From positions 1 through 5,656 of the forward strand of contig USCW01000116.1 of NCBI GenBank assembly GCA_900553315.1: a stretch of 5,656 bases of DNA, written 5' to 3'. This DNA comes from an uncultured Eubacteriales bacterium (GTDB lineage Bacteria; Bacillota; Clostridia; Christensenellales; Aristaeellaceae). Each line of letters begins with the position of its first letter. The stretch's first letter is position 1. Positions 1 to 5,656 of this stretch are shown here, in pieces. The translations under genes were made by a program, and so were the position numbers. Under the pieces are notes generated by a model, which saw nothing but the letters and a program-made list of their open reading frames with translations, searched no databases and was not told where the DNA came from.

Positions 1-21
1 AAGCCTATTTTTGTATAGAGA

Positions 22-54
22 AGAAGGGAAGCATCGAATGGATGCTTCCCTTCT
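22..54 (-). terminator. Perfect 14-bp hairpin after the solute-binding protein gene
   Basis: Bases 22-35 are exactly complementary to bases 41-54, with a 5-base loop (36-40). The hairpin begins 12 bases beyond the stop codon of the minus-strand gene, where an intrinsic terminator is expected. The run after the stem is only mildly T-rich on either strand, so it is not a textbook rho-independent terminator. It could instead protect the 3' end of the transcript, or stop a converging gene lying left of the window as well. The stem itself is certain; the terminator role is inferred from position. Confidence 0.65.
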
Positions 55-65
55 GTTGCCGTTTC

Positions 66-2327
66 TTATTGGTTTTCCAACTGAATCATGCGAATGATGC
101 GGTTGAATTCCTTGATGAACTGGTCGCTGTTGATCTCATTGTCAAGATAGCGCTGCAAGAGCTTTGCGCCGTCCGTGCTCAGCGAGGCATATAGCGAATT
201 GGTGTATACATGCAGGTAAGGCTCGATGGATCGATACTGTGCAATGGCATCGGCAGAGACGAAATACAAATGGGATTCGTAGTACGCGATATTGTCTTCG
301 TACATGGAAATGGTGTCGTCCCAGTCGCGTTTATCTGCATCGTCAGCCTTTTCCTTGCTGGCCTTGGCATCCTCCAGCTGCTTCTGGGCTTCTGCGAGAT
401 ACTTTGCCGTGTTCGGATCCTCAACGGGCGTGTTTTCGTCCGGATACAGGGCGATCTTTGTCGTCTCGTCCATGTGCTCGGCAAGGTATTCGAGGAAGGT
501 GATCGCCTCACGCTGGCACTCGCTGTTGGGATTCACCAGATAGACCTGAAGAATCAGCGTCTCCGCAGGCTCCATCCCTTCATCCAGCGGCAGCAGCAGC
601 GGCTTATAATCGCCCCAAGTGTACTGCTGTGGGGTGAGATCCATGCTCTCCGTGAACAGGGAGGTAGCCTCGCCGCCCGAAGTCGTGACAAAGCCCATGC
701 CAAAGCCTTGGTTCTCGTCCTCAGGATTCAGCCCTTTCAGCTTCGGAAGTGCTGAATCCAGCTTGTTCAGCAGCTTATGCATCAGCGGCGTATCGAAGTT
801 GAGATTCTCGCCGGTGGTGGCGGTGTAGGCTACATAGCGGCTGATAATAACACCAATGAACATATTGCGAACGTCATAGTTATACTCAAACAGCGAAAGG
901 TCAGGATACTCGTCTGCGTAATCCTCGATCCACATGACCGCGAAATCAATGAATTCCAGAAAGGTCTTGGGCAGATCGTCCTCTGTCAGACCAATCTTTT
1001 CCAGCGCAGAGGGGCTGTAACCAAAACTGATAGCGCTGGCGGATTCGGGGAAGGCGTAGAGCTTGCCATCCTGATAGAAGCTGGCGGTGAAGTCGGGATT
1101 CATCTGCTTCACAGCGTTCAGCAGCACCTCGGAGCTGGACAGGTCTACGCAGTAGCCCTTCTGGCGAAGCTGATCGAAACTGCCATAGCTCAGAGAAAGA
1201 GAGTAAATATCCGCCGCATCGTTTCCGGAGACCATGCTTTGCGCAAGCTGATCGGCGGAGAAAGAATTCACGTCCGCCAGCACGATGGGGATGTCCGGGT
1301 GCGCGTTCATGAAGCCCGCCATGGTATCATCCCGGAAATAGGTGCCAATGCGCAGCGCACGGGCGGGCATCAGGGAAGGATCGGTGTTCGCACAGCTCCA
1401 GCCATTGCCGTTGAAGCTGGTGGCGATGTAGAACTTTCCGTCCAGCACCAGCCCGTTGGTGCCCCAACTAATATATTGCAGATTCAGGTAAGCACAGGGT
1501 TCTAGAGCGCCAAAGCCTACGCTGCGATACAGCGTATCTTGCGTAGGGATATACAGCGTATCGCTGACTGCATCATAGCAGAAGGATGCCATGTTGGTGT
1601 CGGTCATGCTGATGCAGTCGGTGGTCTCGCCGGTGGCAATGTCCAGCCGCTGAATCACGGGCATGGTGATATCATCGCCGTTGTAAGCGTTTTCCTGATC
1701 CCAGTACATGACGAGCAGCGCATTGTCCTTATAGGCAGACAGAGCCAGATACGCGCCGGAAGCGACCTTGCGCTTGGTGCCGTCCCTCTTCAGCTCCCAC
1801 AGGTCATTTTTGCCCCAAGAGCTGTCATCTACGGGCGTCAGCAGATAGAAAGCGTCATTGACGGCAACAAAGCCGGGAACATTCAGATAGGAGCCGTCAG
1901 ATTCCTCCATCAACTGTGCCAAGGGTTCACCAACGGTGATGGTATCGCCCTCAAGCGTCAGCGCATGGATGCTGCCAAGTTCGCCGACCAGCCCGTACAG
2001 CGTTGTTTCGTCGCCGGTCAGGGCATACATGGACTCCTGCATGATATAGGTGGTCTCGCTGTCCTTGTATTCCCGCTCGGGCAGGTCAAGCCGATAGGCC
2101 GCAGTATACTTGCCGGGATTTGCGGTATCCAGTTCATAGAGTACGGTGCCGCTGCTTCCGTAAATTTTGCCGTTGGCTGTGGCAAGCATATTCAGGTAAA
2201 CATCCGTAGTGTCCCAATCAAAGGAACCGGCTTCGCTCACCTCGCTGACGACCTCCGCCAGCGAAGGACAGGCGCTCAGGCAGAGTATCAACGCCAAAAA
2301 CAGGGCAAACCATTTCTTCATCTTCAT
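66..2327 (-). CDS. Exported beta-propeller-like / extracellular solute-binding fusion protein (family 1 SBP type)
   Basis: A 753-residue secreted protein. Residues 1-20 form a signal peptide (MKMKK, a hydrophobic run, then LSAC). Cys20 fits a lipobox, although Pro21 after it is unusual and SLA-E at 22-25 is a plausible signal peptidase I site, so lipid anchoring is likely but not certain. Residues about 40-320 hold repeated beta-hairpin units of the type NGKIYG, TLYGLVG, DTLYIPT and DGKFYIATS, suggesting a degenerate beta-propeller. From about 324 to the end it resembles ABC family 1 solute-binding proteins: an ALRIGTYF strand, a DAADIYSL segment, GKLYAFPES at 421-429, and a final helical stretch including YLDNEINSDQFIKEFN. 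A charged, probably coiled-coil insert lies at about 638-685. Typical family 1 SBPs are about 400-450 residues, so the N-terminal half is extra. The ATG follows AAAGGAGG (2333-2340) by 5 bases; Met3 would be spaced 11. No permease or ATPase gene is nearby, so the ligand is unknown. Confidence 0.88.
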   Translation of the reverse strand: MKMKKWFALFLALILCLSACPSLAEVVSEVSEAGSFDWDTTDVYLNMLATANGKIYGSSGTVLYELDTANPGKYTAAYRLDLPEREYKDSETTYIMQESMYALTGDETTLYGLVGELGSIHALTLEGDTITVGEPLAQLMEESDGSYLNVPGFVAVNDAFYLLTPVDDSSWGKNDLWELKRDGTKRKVASGAYLALSAYKDNALLVMYWDQENAYNGDDITMPVIQRLDIATGETTDCISMTDTNMASFCYDAVSDTLYIPTQDTLYRSVGFGALEPCAYLNLQYISWGTNGLVLDGKFYIATSFNGNGWSCANTDPSLMPARALRIGTYFRDDTMAGFMNAHPDIPIVLADVNSFSADQLAQSMVSGNDAADIYSLSLSYGSFDQLRQKGYCVDLSSSEVLLNAVKQMNPDFTASFYQDGKLYAFPESASAISFGYSPSALEKIGLTEDDLPKTFLEFIDFAVMWIEDYADEYPDLSLFEYNYDVRNMFIGVIISRYVAYTATTGENLNFDTPLMHKLLNKLDSALPKLKGLNPEDENQGFGMGFVTTSGGEATSLFTESMDLTPQQYTWGDYKPLLLPLDEGMEPAETLILQVYLVNPNSECQREAITFLEYLAEHMDETTKIALYPDENTPVEDPNTAKYLAEAQKQLEDAKASKEKADDADKRDWDDTISMYEDNIAYYESHLYFVSADAIAQYRSIEPYLHVYTNSLYASLSTDGAKLLQRYLDNEINSDQFIKEFNRIIRMIQLENQ

Positions 2328-2332
2328 GAGAT

Positions 2333-2340
2333 CCTCCTTT
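2333..2340 (-). promoter_or_regulatory. Strong ribosome binding site of the solute-binding protein gene
   Basis: On the minus strand this reads AAAGGAGG, close to a perfect anti-16S match, 5 bases before the ATG at 2325-2327. It favours Met1 over the in-frame Met3. Confidence 0.85.
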
Positions 2341-2364
2341 TCTTTCGGTAGAACCAGCCTCCCA

Positions 2365-2392
2365 CTTATAAGACGCTTGTGCGCACGGAAAA
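2365..2392 (-). promoter_or_regulatory. Weak candidate sigma-A promoter for the solute-binding protein gene
   Basis: On the minus strand a TATAAG box (2365-2370, 5 of 6 to consensus) lies about 40 bases before the ATG. A poor -35 candidate, TTTTCC (2387-2392), sits 16 bases upstream of it. The 8-bp palindrome GTGCGCAC (2379-2386) falls in the spacer. No hairpin plus T-run separates this gene from the upstream UspA-like gene, so read-through from the operon promoter is also possible. Confidence 0.35.
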
Positions 2393-2426
2393 CGTTACAA
2401 AAGGAACAGCATCTGCAAAATTTTTT

Positions 2427-2810
2427 TCAGGCAGCGGAAACCGCATGGAAGACCGCCAGCGGCAGCGCCATTGCCAAACACCCTGCAAAGCTGTTGCCAT
2501 GCACGTCAGGTTTGCCCTCACCAATTACCACATGGGCGACGGCGTGCTTATGTGCAAAGTCCACGATGGTATCCAGCGGCTTTTCGGAGCAAAGCACGGT
2601 CATTTCCGCGTCATGGCTTGCGCTGGTGCGGTAAAGATAATCCAGCGCATCCGCGACTGCCGGATCGCCAAGGCTGTTCTGTCCATTGCCGACTACTGAA
2701 AGCACCAGCAGGGGAAGCTGATGCTCCTGCGCAACCTCAGCCCCACGCTGGATCAGCCGCTCGCACATCCGCTGACCGGTCACGCATACCAATACCGTTT
2801 CGGCGGTCAT
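2427..2810 (-). CDS. UspA-like universal stress protein (single small domain)
   Basis: A cytosolic protein of 127 residues from the ATG. Universal stress proteins have an alpha/beta nucleotide-binding-like fold and often bind ATP; their roles are usually regulatory or protective. The fold pattern is visible: beta-1 TVLVCVTGQ, then helix MCERLIQRGAEVA, beta-2 PLLVLSVV, a helical cap (about 50-65), beta EMTVLCSE, helix PLDTIVDFAHKHAV, and beta AHVVIGEG. The run CVTGQ-CERLI and the AEMTVL-to-VIGEG stretch resemble a UspA type seen in Clostridia. The usual G-2x-G-9x-G(S/T) phosphate loop is not clean: GEG is followed by KPDVHGNS, so ATP binding is doubtful. A GTG at 2813 would give 128 residues, but GAGGT (2817-2821) is spaced 6 bases from the ATG and only 3 from the GTG. 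It overlaps the upstream gene by one base (TGATG), implying translational coupling. Confidence 0.8.
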   Translation of the reverse strand: MTAETVLVCVTGQRMCERLIQRGAEVAQEHQLPLLVLSVVGNGQNSLGDPAVADALDYLYRTSASHDAEMTVLCSEKPLDTIVDFAHKHAVAHVVIGEGKPDVHGNSFAGCLAMALPLAVFHAVSAA

Positions 2811-3274
2811 CACAGCACCTCGAGATCGGCAACTTCGCGGTCATGGTAGGTCACGCGAAGCTTCGTGCCCTCCGCAAAGTTGGGCAGGGGCTTTTCTACA
2901 TCATAATAGTAAAGCCGGTCGTCCTCTTCATCCTTGGGGTTGCCCACGGAGACAATCATGGCGCGATAAGTCACGCCGTCCACCATGGATTCCTCTGTGT
3001 CCAGACGCTTGAATGTGCCTTCTGTTACGCGGGTGCGCCCGTGCAGCGCGTTTTGCAAATGCTTCGCGTAGCAGCGCAGGGGCTTAATGGCAATGCCGTA
3101 GCAGAAGATAAACAGAAACGCCATGACACAGGTCAGCGCCGTGGTCAGCCATTCCACGCGGATGACAAGGGAATAAACAAGCGCCGCCAGCAGCAGCACC
3201 TCCGGGATGACCAGCAGTCGCCAGCGCTTCTGTTCCTGCGCGTTGATTTGATCCAGATCCTGTTGTGTGTACAA
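2810..3274 (-). CDS. Small membrane protein with two TM segments and a C-terminal beta-rich domain, function unknown
   Basis: A 154-residue protein I do not recognise as a named family. The N-terminal tail is polar and charged (1-17). Two hydrophobic segments follow at about 18-38 and 42-63, joined by a very short loop, so it is probably a hairpin membrane anchor with both ends in the cytoplasm. KPLRCYAKH follows as a basic boundary. Residues about 75-154 look beta-rich and soluble: TRVTEGTFKRL, VTYRAMIVSV, DRLYYYDVEKPL, and a final TKLRVTYHDREVADLEVL, perhaps a small barrel. The start is TTG, chosen because AAGGAGG (3284-3290) sits 9 bases upstream and an in-frame TGA lies just above it. It is the first gene of an operon with the UspA-like gene, sharing the TGATG junction. 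The pairing suggests a joint role in stress response or membrane sensing, but this is inference. Confidence 0.8.
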   Translation of the reverse strand: MYTQQDLDQINAQEQKRWRLLVIPEVLLLAALVYSLVIRVEWLTTALTCVMAFLFIFCYGIAIKPLRCYAKHLQNALHGRTRVTEGTFKRLDTEESMVDGVTYRAMIVSVGNPKDEEDDRLYYYDVEKPLPNFAEGTKLRVTYHDREVADLEVL

Positions 3275-3283
3275 GGGAAAGCT

Positions 3284-3290
3284 CCTCCTT
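3284..3290 (-). promoter_or_regulatory. Ribosome binding site that decides the TTG start of the small membrane protein
   Basis: On the minus strand this reads AAGGAGG, 9 bases before the TTG at 3272-3274. The nearby ATG at 3291-3293 is in a different frame and overlaps the site, so it is not the start of this gene. Confidence 0.75.
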
Positions 3291-3313
3291 CATGATAGCA
3301 TTCATTATTTTCT

Positions 3314-3342
3314 ATTATCTTCTTTTTTTACAATTTGGTCAA
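3314..3342 (-). promoter_or_regulatory. Sigma-A promoter of the small membrane protein / UspA-like operon
   Basis: On the minus strand TTGACC (3337-3342, 5 of 6) and GATAAT (3314-3319, 5 of 6) are separated by exactly 17 bases. The spacer is A-rich, with a run of seven As. Transcription should start near 3307, giving a leader of about 33 bases before the TTG. Confidence 0.75.
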
Positions 3343-3397
3343 GAGCCGACCTGTATTCTGCGCCTCAAACACGTGCCGCAAGGCCGTGAAAATACTG

Positions 3398-3436
3398 GAT
3401 GTTTGTGGAATTTTGAACTTTATGTAAACAAACGTC
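3398..3436. repeat. Imperfect inverted repeat just upstream of the plus-strand promoter
   Basis: Arms GATGTTTGT (3398-3406) and ACAAACGTC (3428-3436) pair over 9 positions with one T-G wobble, around an AT-rich 21-base centre. The right arm ends two bases before the -35 box of the acyltransferase gene, so an activator or repressor site is possible. No protein is known to bind it. Confidence 0.4.
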
Positions 3437-3437
3437 A

Positions 3438-3466
3438 TTGCCTGTCTTCTTGGGGTGTGCTACAAT
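3438..3466 (+). promoter_or_regulatory. Extended -10 sigma-A promoter of the membrane-acyltransferase gene
   Basis: TTGCCT (3438-3443, 4 of 6) and TACAAT (3461-3466, 5 of 6) are spaced by exactly 17 bases. TGC directly precedes the -10 box, giving an extended -10 (TGn) element. Transcription should start near 3473, about 30 bases before the start codon. Confidence 0.75.
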
Positions 3467-3476
3467 AGTCGCACAC
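3455..3476. repeat. Perfect inverted repeat framing the -10 box (candidate operator)
   Basis: GTGTGC (3455-3460) and GCACAC (3471-3476) are exact inverted copies separated by 10 bases that contain TACAAT. The left arm ends at the -10 box and the right arm covers the predicted transcription start. A dimeric repressor bound here would block RNA polymerase. The site is seen directly; the regulator is unknown. Confidence 0.5.
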
Positions 3477-3503
3477 AGTATATTCACGAAAGGATGAGTG
3501 GAT

Positions 3504-5621
3504 TTGTCTAAGCGCTCCCGGAAAGGGAATACGCGGCCCTTGGCGCTGAACCTTGCGACGCTGAGCGGCATTTATGCCTATATGTACTGCATGATGGCTT
3601 CCAGCGCCATGCTGGAAATGCCGATTCTGGGCGGTGCGCTCTATATGTGCGGTCAGGCGGCCATGGTGCTGTATAGTATCTGTACGCCGCCCCTGCGGGA
3701 TTATTATTCGGTCAATCTTCGCACGTGGTCGGCAGTCATCAGCGGACTGATGCTGCTGCTGAATGCGGCGTTGCTGGTATTTTATCCCATCCGCCTTGAG
3801 GATGCGCGGGTATGGCTGCTGCTGGGCGTGGTGCTGCTGATGCTGCTGCGCTCGGCGCTGGGCAAGAAGCTGATCCGTGTGAGCGTTACGCGGGGAATGC
3901 CGGAAAAGCGTTTCTTGATGCTTTATATCGGCAGTCACGTGATCTGCGTGCTGGGTGCGGCAGCGGTGCTGTTCTCCTGCCTGAGCATGGTGACGGCGGC
4001 GCAGCTTTGCGGCGGTTTTGCCCTTGTCAGCGCCTTGGAGGCCTATGGTCAGCTGAAGGATCGGGCGGAGCAGCGCGTGCTGCTGGAGCCCGTCTCACCG
4101 CAGAGCTATTTCAATCTGCGGGAGCGCATCGGCAAGGTCAATGCCTTCACCAGCTATGAGGCGCTGTCTTCCTGTATCATGGTGGCGCTGGAAATTACGC
4201 TGGTGCTGATGTATACGTTCCTGTCAGTAACGGGGGAGCAGCTGTTGACGTGCATGCTGCTGTCCGTGGGGTGCACGCTGCTGGCGCAGGAGGCGGCGGA
4301 TTTTGTGCTTCGCAGACGGGAGCGCCGCCAGCGCTCCGATCCGACGGTGATGATGCTGATCGGTCTGTTCCTGTGGATGTATAGCCTTGTGCTGTTTGGA
4401 CGCACCATGGAAAGCGGTACACCGCAGTCGCCGGAGGCCTATTTCAGTTTGATTTTGTGCAGCCTCGGCGTAAGCGTCTGCCTGACGGTACTCATGCGCA
4501 TGGAGCGCACCATGGTGCAGGTGGCGAAGTTTTCTGCGGGCAATGCATTAGGCGGCTATCGTCAAATGCGCCGCGCAGGCACGGAGCTTGCAACGCTGGT
4601 GGGAGAAATGATCGCATTGTGTGCGCTGACGATTTTGAGCTTTGCTGCGGGAAAAAATCTGCCGCACAATGCGCCGGAGTTTGCCGCACGCTTCCAGCCG
4701 CTGCTGGTGATTCCCGCCATGTTGGCCGTGATTGGCGCATTGCTGGGCGCGTTCCGGTTTCCGCTCAGTCAGCGATATATGGATAAGCTGGGGCGTTTTT
4801 TGCAGCTTAAGCAGGAGGGCAATGAGAACCCTGCCCTTGAAAAGCAGCTGGAAAAGGTTGTGGTAAAGCCTCATCGGCAGCCGTTCTTTATTAACACATT
4901 AAAGGCTGTTTTGCGGCCCTTCTTCCGTCACACGCTGCAAGGCACGGAAAACATTGTTGAAGACGTGGACAATCCGCTGGTGTTCCTTTGCAACCACGGC
5001 GAAATCTACGGCCCTGTGGCGGCGGTGCTGAATATTCCCGTACCCATTCGCCCGTGGACGATCTCGGAAATCACCGTGGATAAGGACGAAATGGCGGCCT
5101 ATGTCTACAAGTACACGATCAAGCGCCAAAAGTGGCTGCCGGAATTCCTGAAAATGCCCATTGCCAAGATGATCGGCCCGCTTTCCGTCTGGGCGATGGG
5201 ATGCCTTGAAAGCATCCCTGTGTACCGCAATAAGCCGCGTGACCTGATGAATACCTTCCGGATGTCCGTTGAGGCCCTGCAAGCCGGGGACAATCTGCTG
5301 ATTTTCCCGGAGAACCCGAATGCCGTTGCGCAGGGTCACGGCTATGAGCGGCAGGGCTTGGGCGAGCTGTTCACGGGCTTCGAAATGCTTGCGCCGATTT
5401 ACTACAACAAAACCGGGAAATGTCTGCGGTTCATTCCCGCGTTCGCACATCAAAAGATGCGCACGCTGACCTTTGCGCCTATTATCACCTTCGACCCCAA
5501 TAATGAGCCAAACGCCGAGCGAGAGCGCATTGTCAGTTATTTGCAGGAGACCATGCGTGAAATGTATGAGACAGAGGAAGCGAAGTATCAGCAAAAAATC
5601 AGGTTCTTCACGTTTTCTTAG
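3504..5621 (+). CDS. Polytopic (about 12 TM, MFS-like) membrane protein fused to a PlsC/LPLAT-type acyltransferase domain
   Basis: A 705-residue protein from the TTG. After a basic tail (SKRSRK), about 12 hydrophobic segments can be placed near 12-32, 38-60, 74-94, 101-117, 136-158, 160-180, 218-241, 245-268, 281-300, 311-331, 363-383 and 397-417. Basic loops after segments 2 and 8 (RDYYSVNLR; LRRRERRQR) are where MFS proteins carry motif A, so an MFS-like fold is plausible but unproven. A charged linker (about 425-460) leads to an acyltransferase-like domain at about 465-690: LCNHGEIYGP (motif I, His498), ESIPVYR (motif II, Arg575), LLIFPEN (motif III, 599-604) and LAPIYYN (motif IV). PlsC-family enzymes move acyl chains onto lysophospholipids or glycerol phosphates. 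Here the Asp of HX4D is Gly503 and FPEG is FPEN, so activity or substrate may differ. The architecture recalls LplT-Aas phospholipid repair, without an acyl-ACP synthetase domain. AAAGGA (3489-3494) is spaced 9 bases from this TTG and only 3 from an in-frame GTG at 3498, which would add two residues. Confidence 0.82.
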   Translation: MSKRSRKGNTRPLALNLATLSGIYAYMYCMMASSAMLEMPILGGALYMCGQAAMVLYSICTPPLRDYYSVNLRTWSAVISGLMLLLNAALLVFYPIRLEDARVWLLLGVVLLMLLRSALGKKLIRVSVTRGMPEKRFLMLYIGSHVICVLGAAAVLFSCLSMVTAAQLCGGFALVSALEAYGQLKDRAEQRVLLEPVSPQSYFNLRERIGKVNAFTSYEALSSCIMVALEITLVLMYTFLSVTGEQLLTCMLLSVGCTLLAQEAADFVLRRRERRQRSDPTVMMLIGLFLWMYSLVLFGRTMESGTPQSPEAYFSLILCSLGVSVCLTVLMRMERTMVQVAKFSAGNALGGYRQMRRAGTELATLVGEMIALCALTILSFAAGKNLPHNAPEFAARFQPLLVIPAMLAVIGALLGAFRFPLSQRYMDKLGRFLQLKQEGNENPALEKQLEKVVVKPHRQPFFINTLKAVLRPFFRHTLQGTENIVEDVDNPLVFLCNHGEIYGPVAAVLNIPVPIRPWTISEITVDKDEMAAYVYKYTIKRQKWLPEFLKMPIAKMIGPLSVWAMGCLESIPVYRNKPRDLMNTFRMSVEALQAGDNLLIFPENPNAVAQGHGYERQGLGELFTGFEMLAPIYYNKTGKCLRFIPAFAHQKMRTLTFAPIITFDPNNEPNAERERIVSYLQETMREMYETEEAKYQQKIRFFTFS

Positions 5622-5656
5622 GGAAAAGCCAGCAAAGAAAGGATTGCAAAAAGAGC

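Noticed and set aside
1539..2351. Long open frame on the plus strand opposite the solute-binding protein gene (270 codons), and a similar one at 777-1505
   Set aside because: They lie wholly or almost wholly antisense to a gene with a clear signal peptide, domains and RBS. Their translations show no recognisable domain and look like frame shadows.
2389..2398. Possible catabolite-repression (cre) or LacI-type site around AACGTT upstream of the solute-binding protein gene
   Set aside because: Only a 6-bp palindrome is present, and the flanks do not fit the cre spacing.
2471..3295. Plus-strand open frame of 274 codons across the UspA-like and small membrane protein genes
   Set aside because: It is antisense to two coupled genes with good start signals, and its product is Arg/Gln/His-rich without domain features.
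3494..3511. Five-codon ATG frame (MSGFV then stop) overlapping the start of the membrane-acyltransferase gene
   Set aside because: Its ATG overlaps the Shine-Dalgarno-like AAAGGA, leaving no room for its own ribosome site. Most likely chance.
3809..3852. CTG-rich run resembling a trinucleotide repeat
   Set aside because: It encodes a leucine-rich membrane helix in frame; this is codon-driven rather than a repeat element.
4899..5594. Minus-strand open frame of 231 codons opposite the acyltransferase domain
   Set aside because: The sense strand carries recognisable PlsC-like motifs; the antisense product is low-complexity and has no RBS I can support.
5622..5656. AAAGGA at 5638-5643 as a ribosome binding site for a further gene
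   Set aside because: No start codon lies at a workable spacing before the window ends; the TTG at 5644 touches the motif directly.

Overview
The window looks like chromosomal DNA from a moderately GC-rich, low-complexity-free member of the Bacillota, probably a gut-type Clostridia. The clues are strong AGGAGG-type ribosome binding sites, sigma-A style promoters, a universal stress protein of a Clostridia-like type, and a solute-binding protein with a Gram-positive style export signal. This assignment is inference; no marker gene is present.

Four protein genes fill the window. On the minus strand, reading right to left, a small two-TM membrane protein (2810-3274, TTG start) and a UspA-like protein (2427-2810) overlap at a TGATG junction. 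They form a two-gene operon behind a good sigma-A promoter at 3314-3342. After a 99-base gap with its own weak promoter comes a large exported protein (66-2327). It joins a beta-propeller-like N-terminal half to an ABC-type solute-binding C-terminal half. A 14-bp perfect hairpin at 22-54, 12 bases past its stop, closes the unit.

On the plus strand, a divergent gene (3504-5621) encodes about 12 membrane segments fused to a PlsC/LPLAT-type acyltransferase domain. It has a well-formed extended -10 promoter at 3438-3466. The 229-base divergent region also holds two inverted repeats, one framing the -10 box and one abutting the -35 box, which are candidate operators.

How the genes work together is not clear. 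The divergent membrane-acyltransferase resembles, in architecture only, the lysophospholipid transporter plus acyltransferase (LplT-Aas) systems of phospholipid repair. The acyltransferase domain departs from the family at its catalytic Asp and at the FPEG motif. No ABC permease, CRISPR array, tRNA, rRNA, IS element or phage gene is visible. The most promising unusual item is the 12-TM-acyltransferase fusion with altered active-site motifs, together with its palindrome-rich divergent control region.
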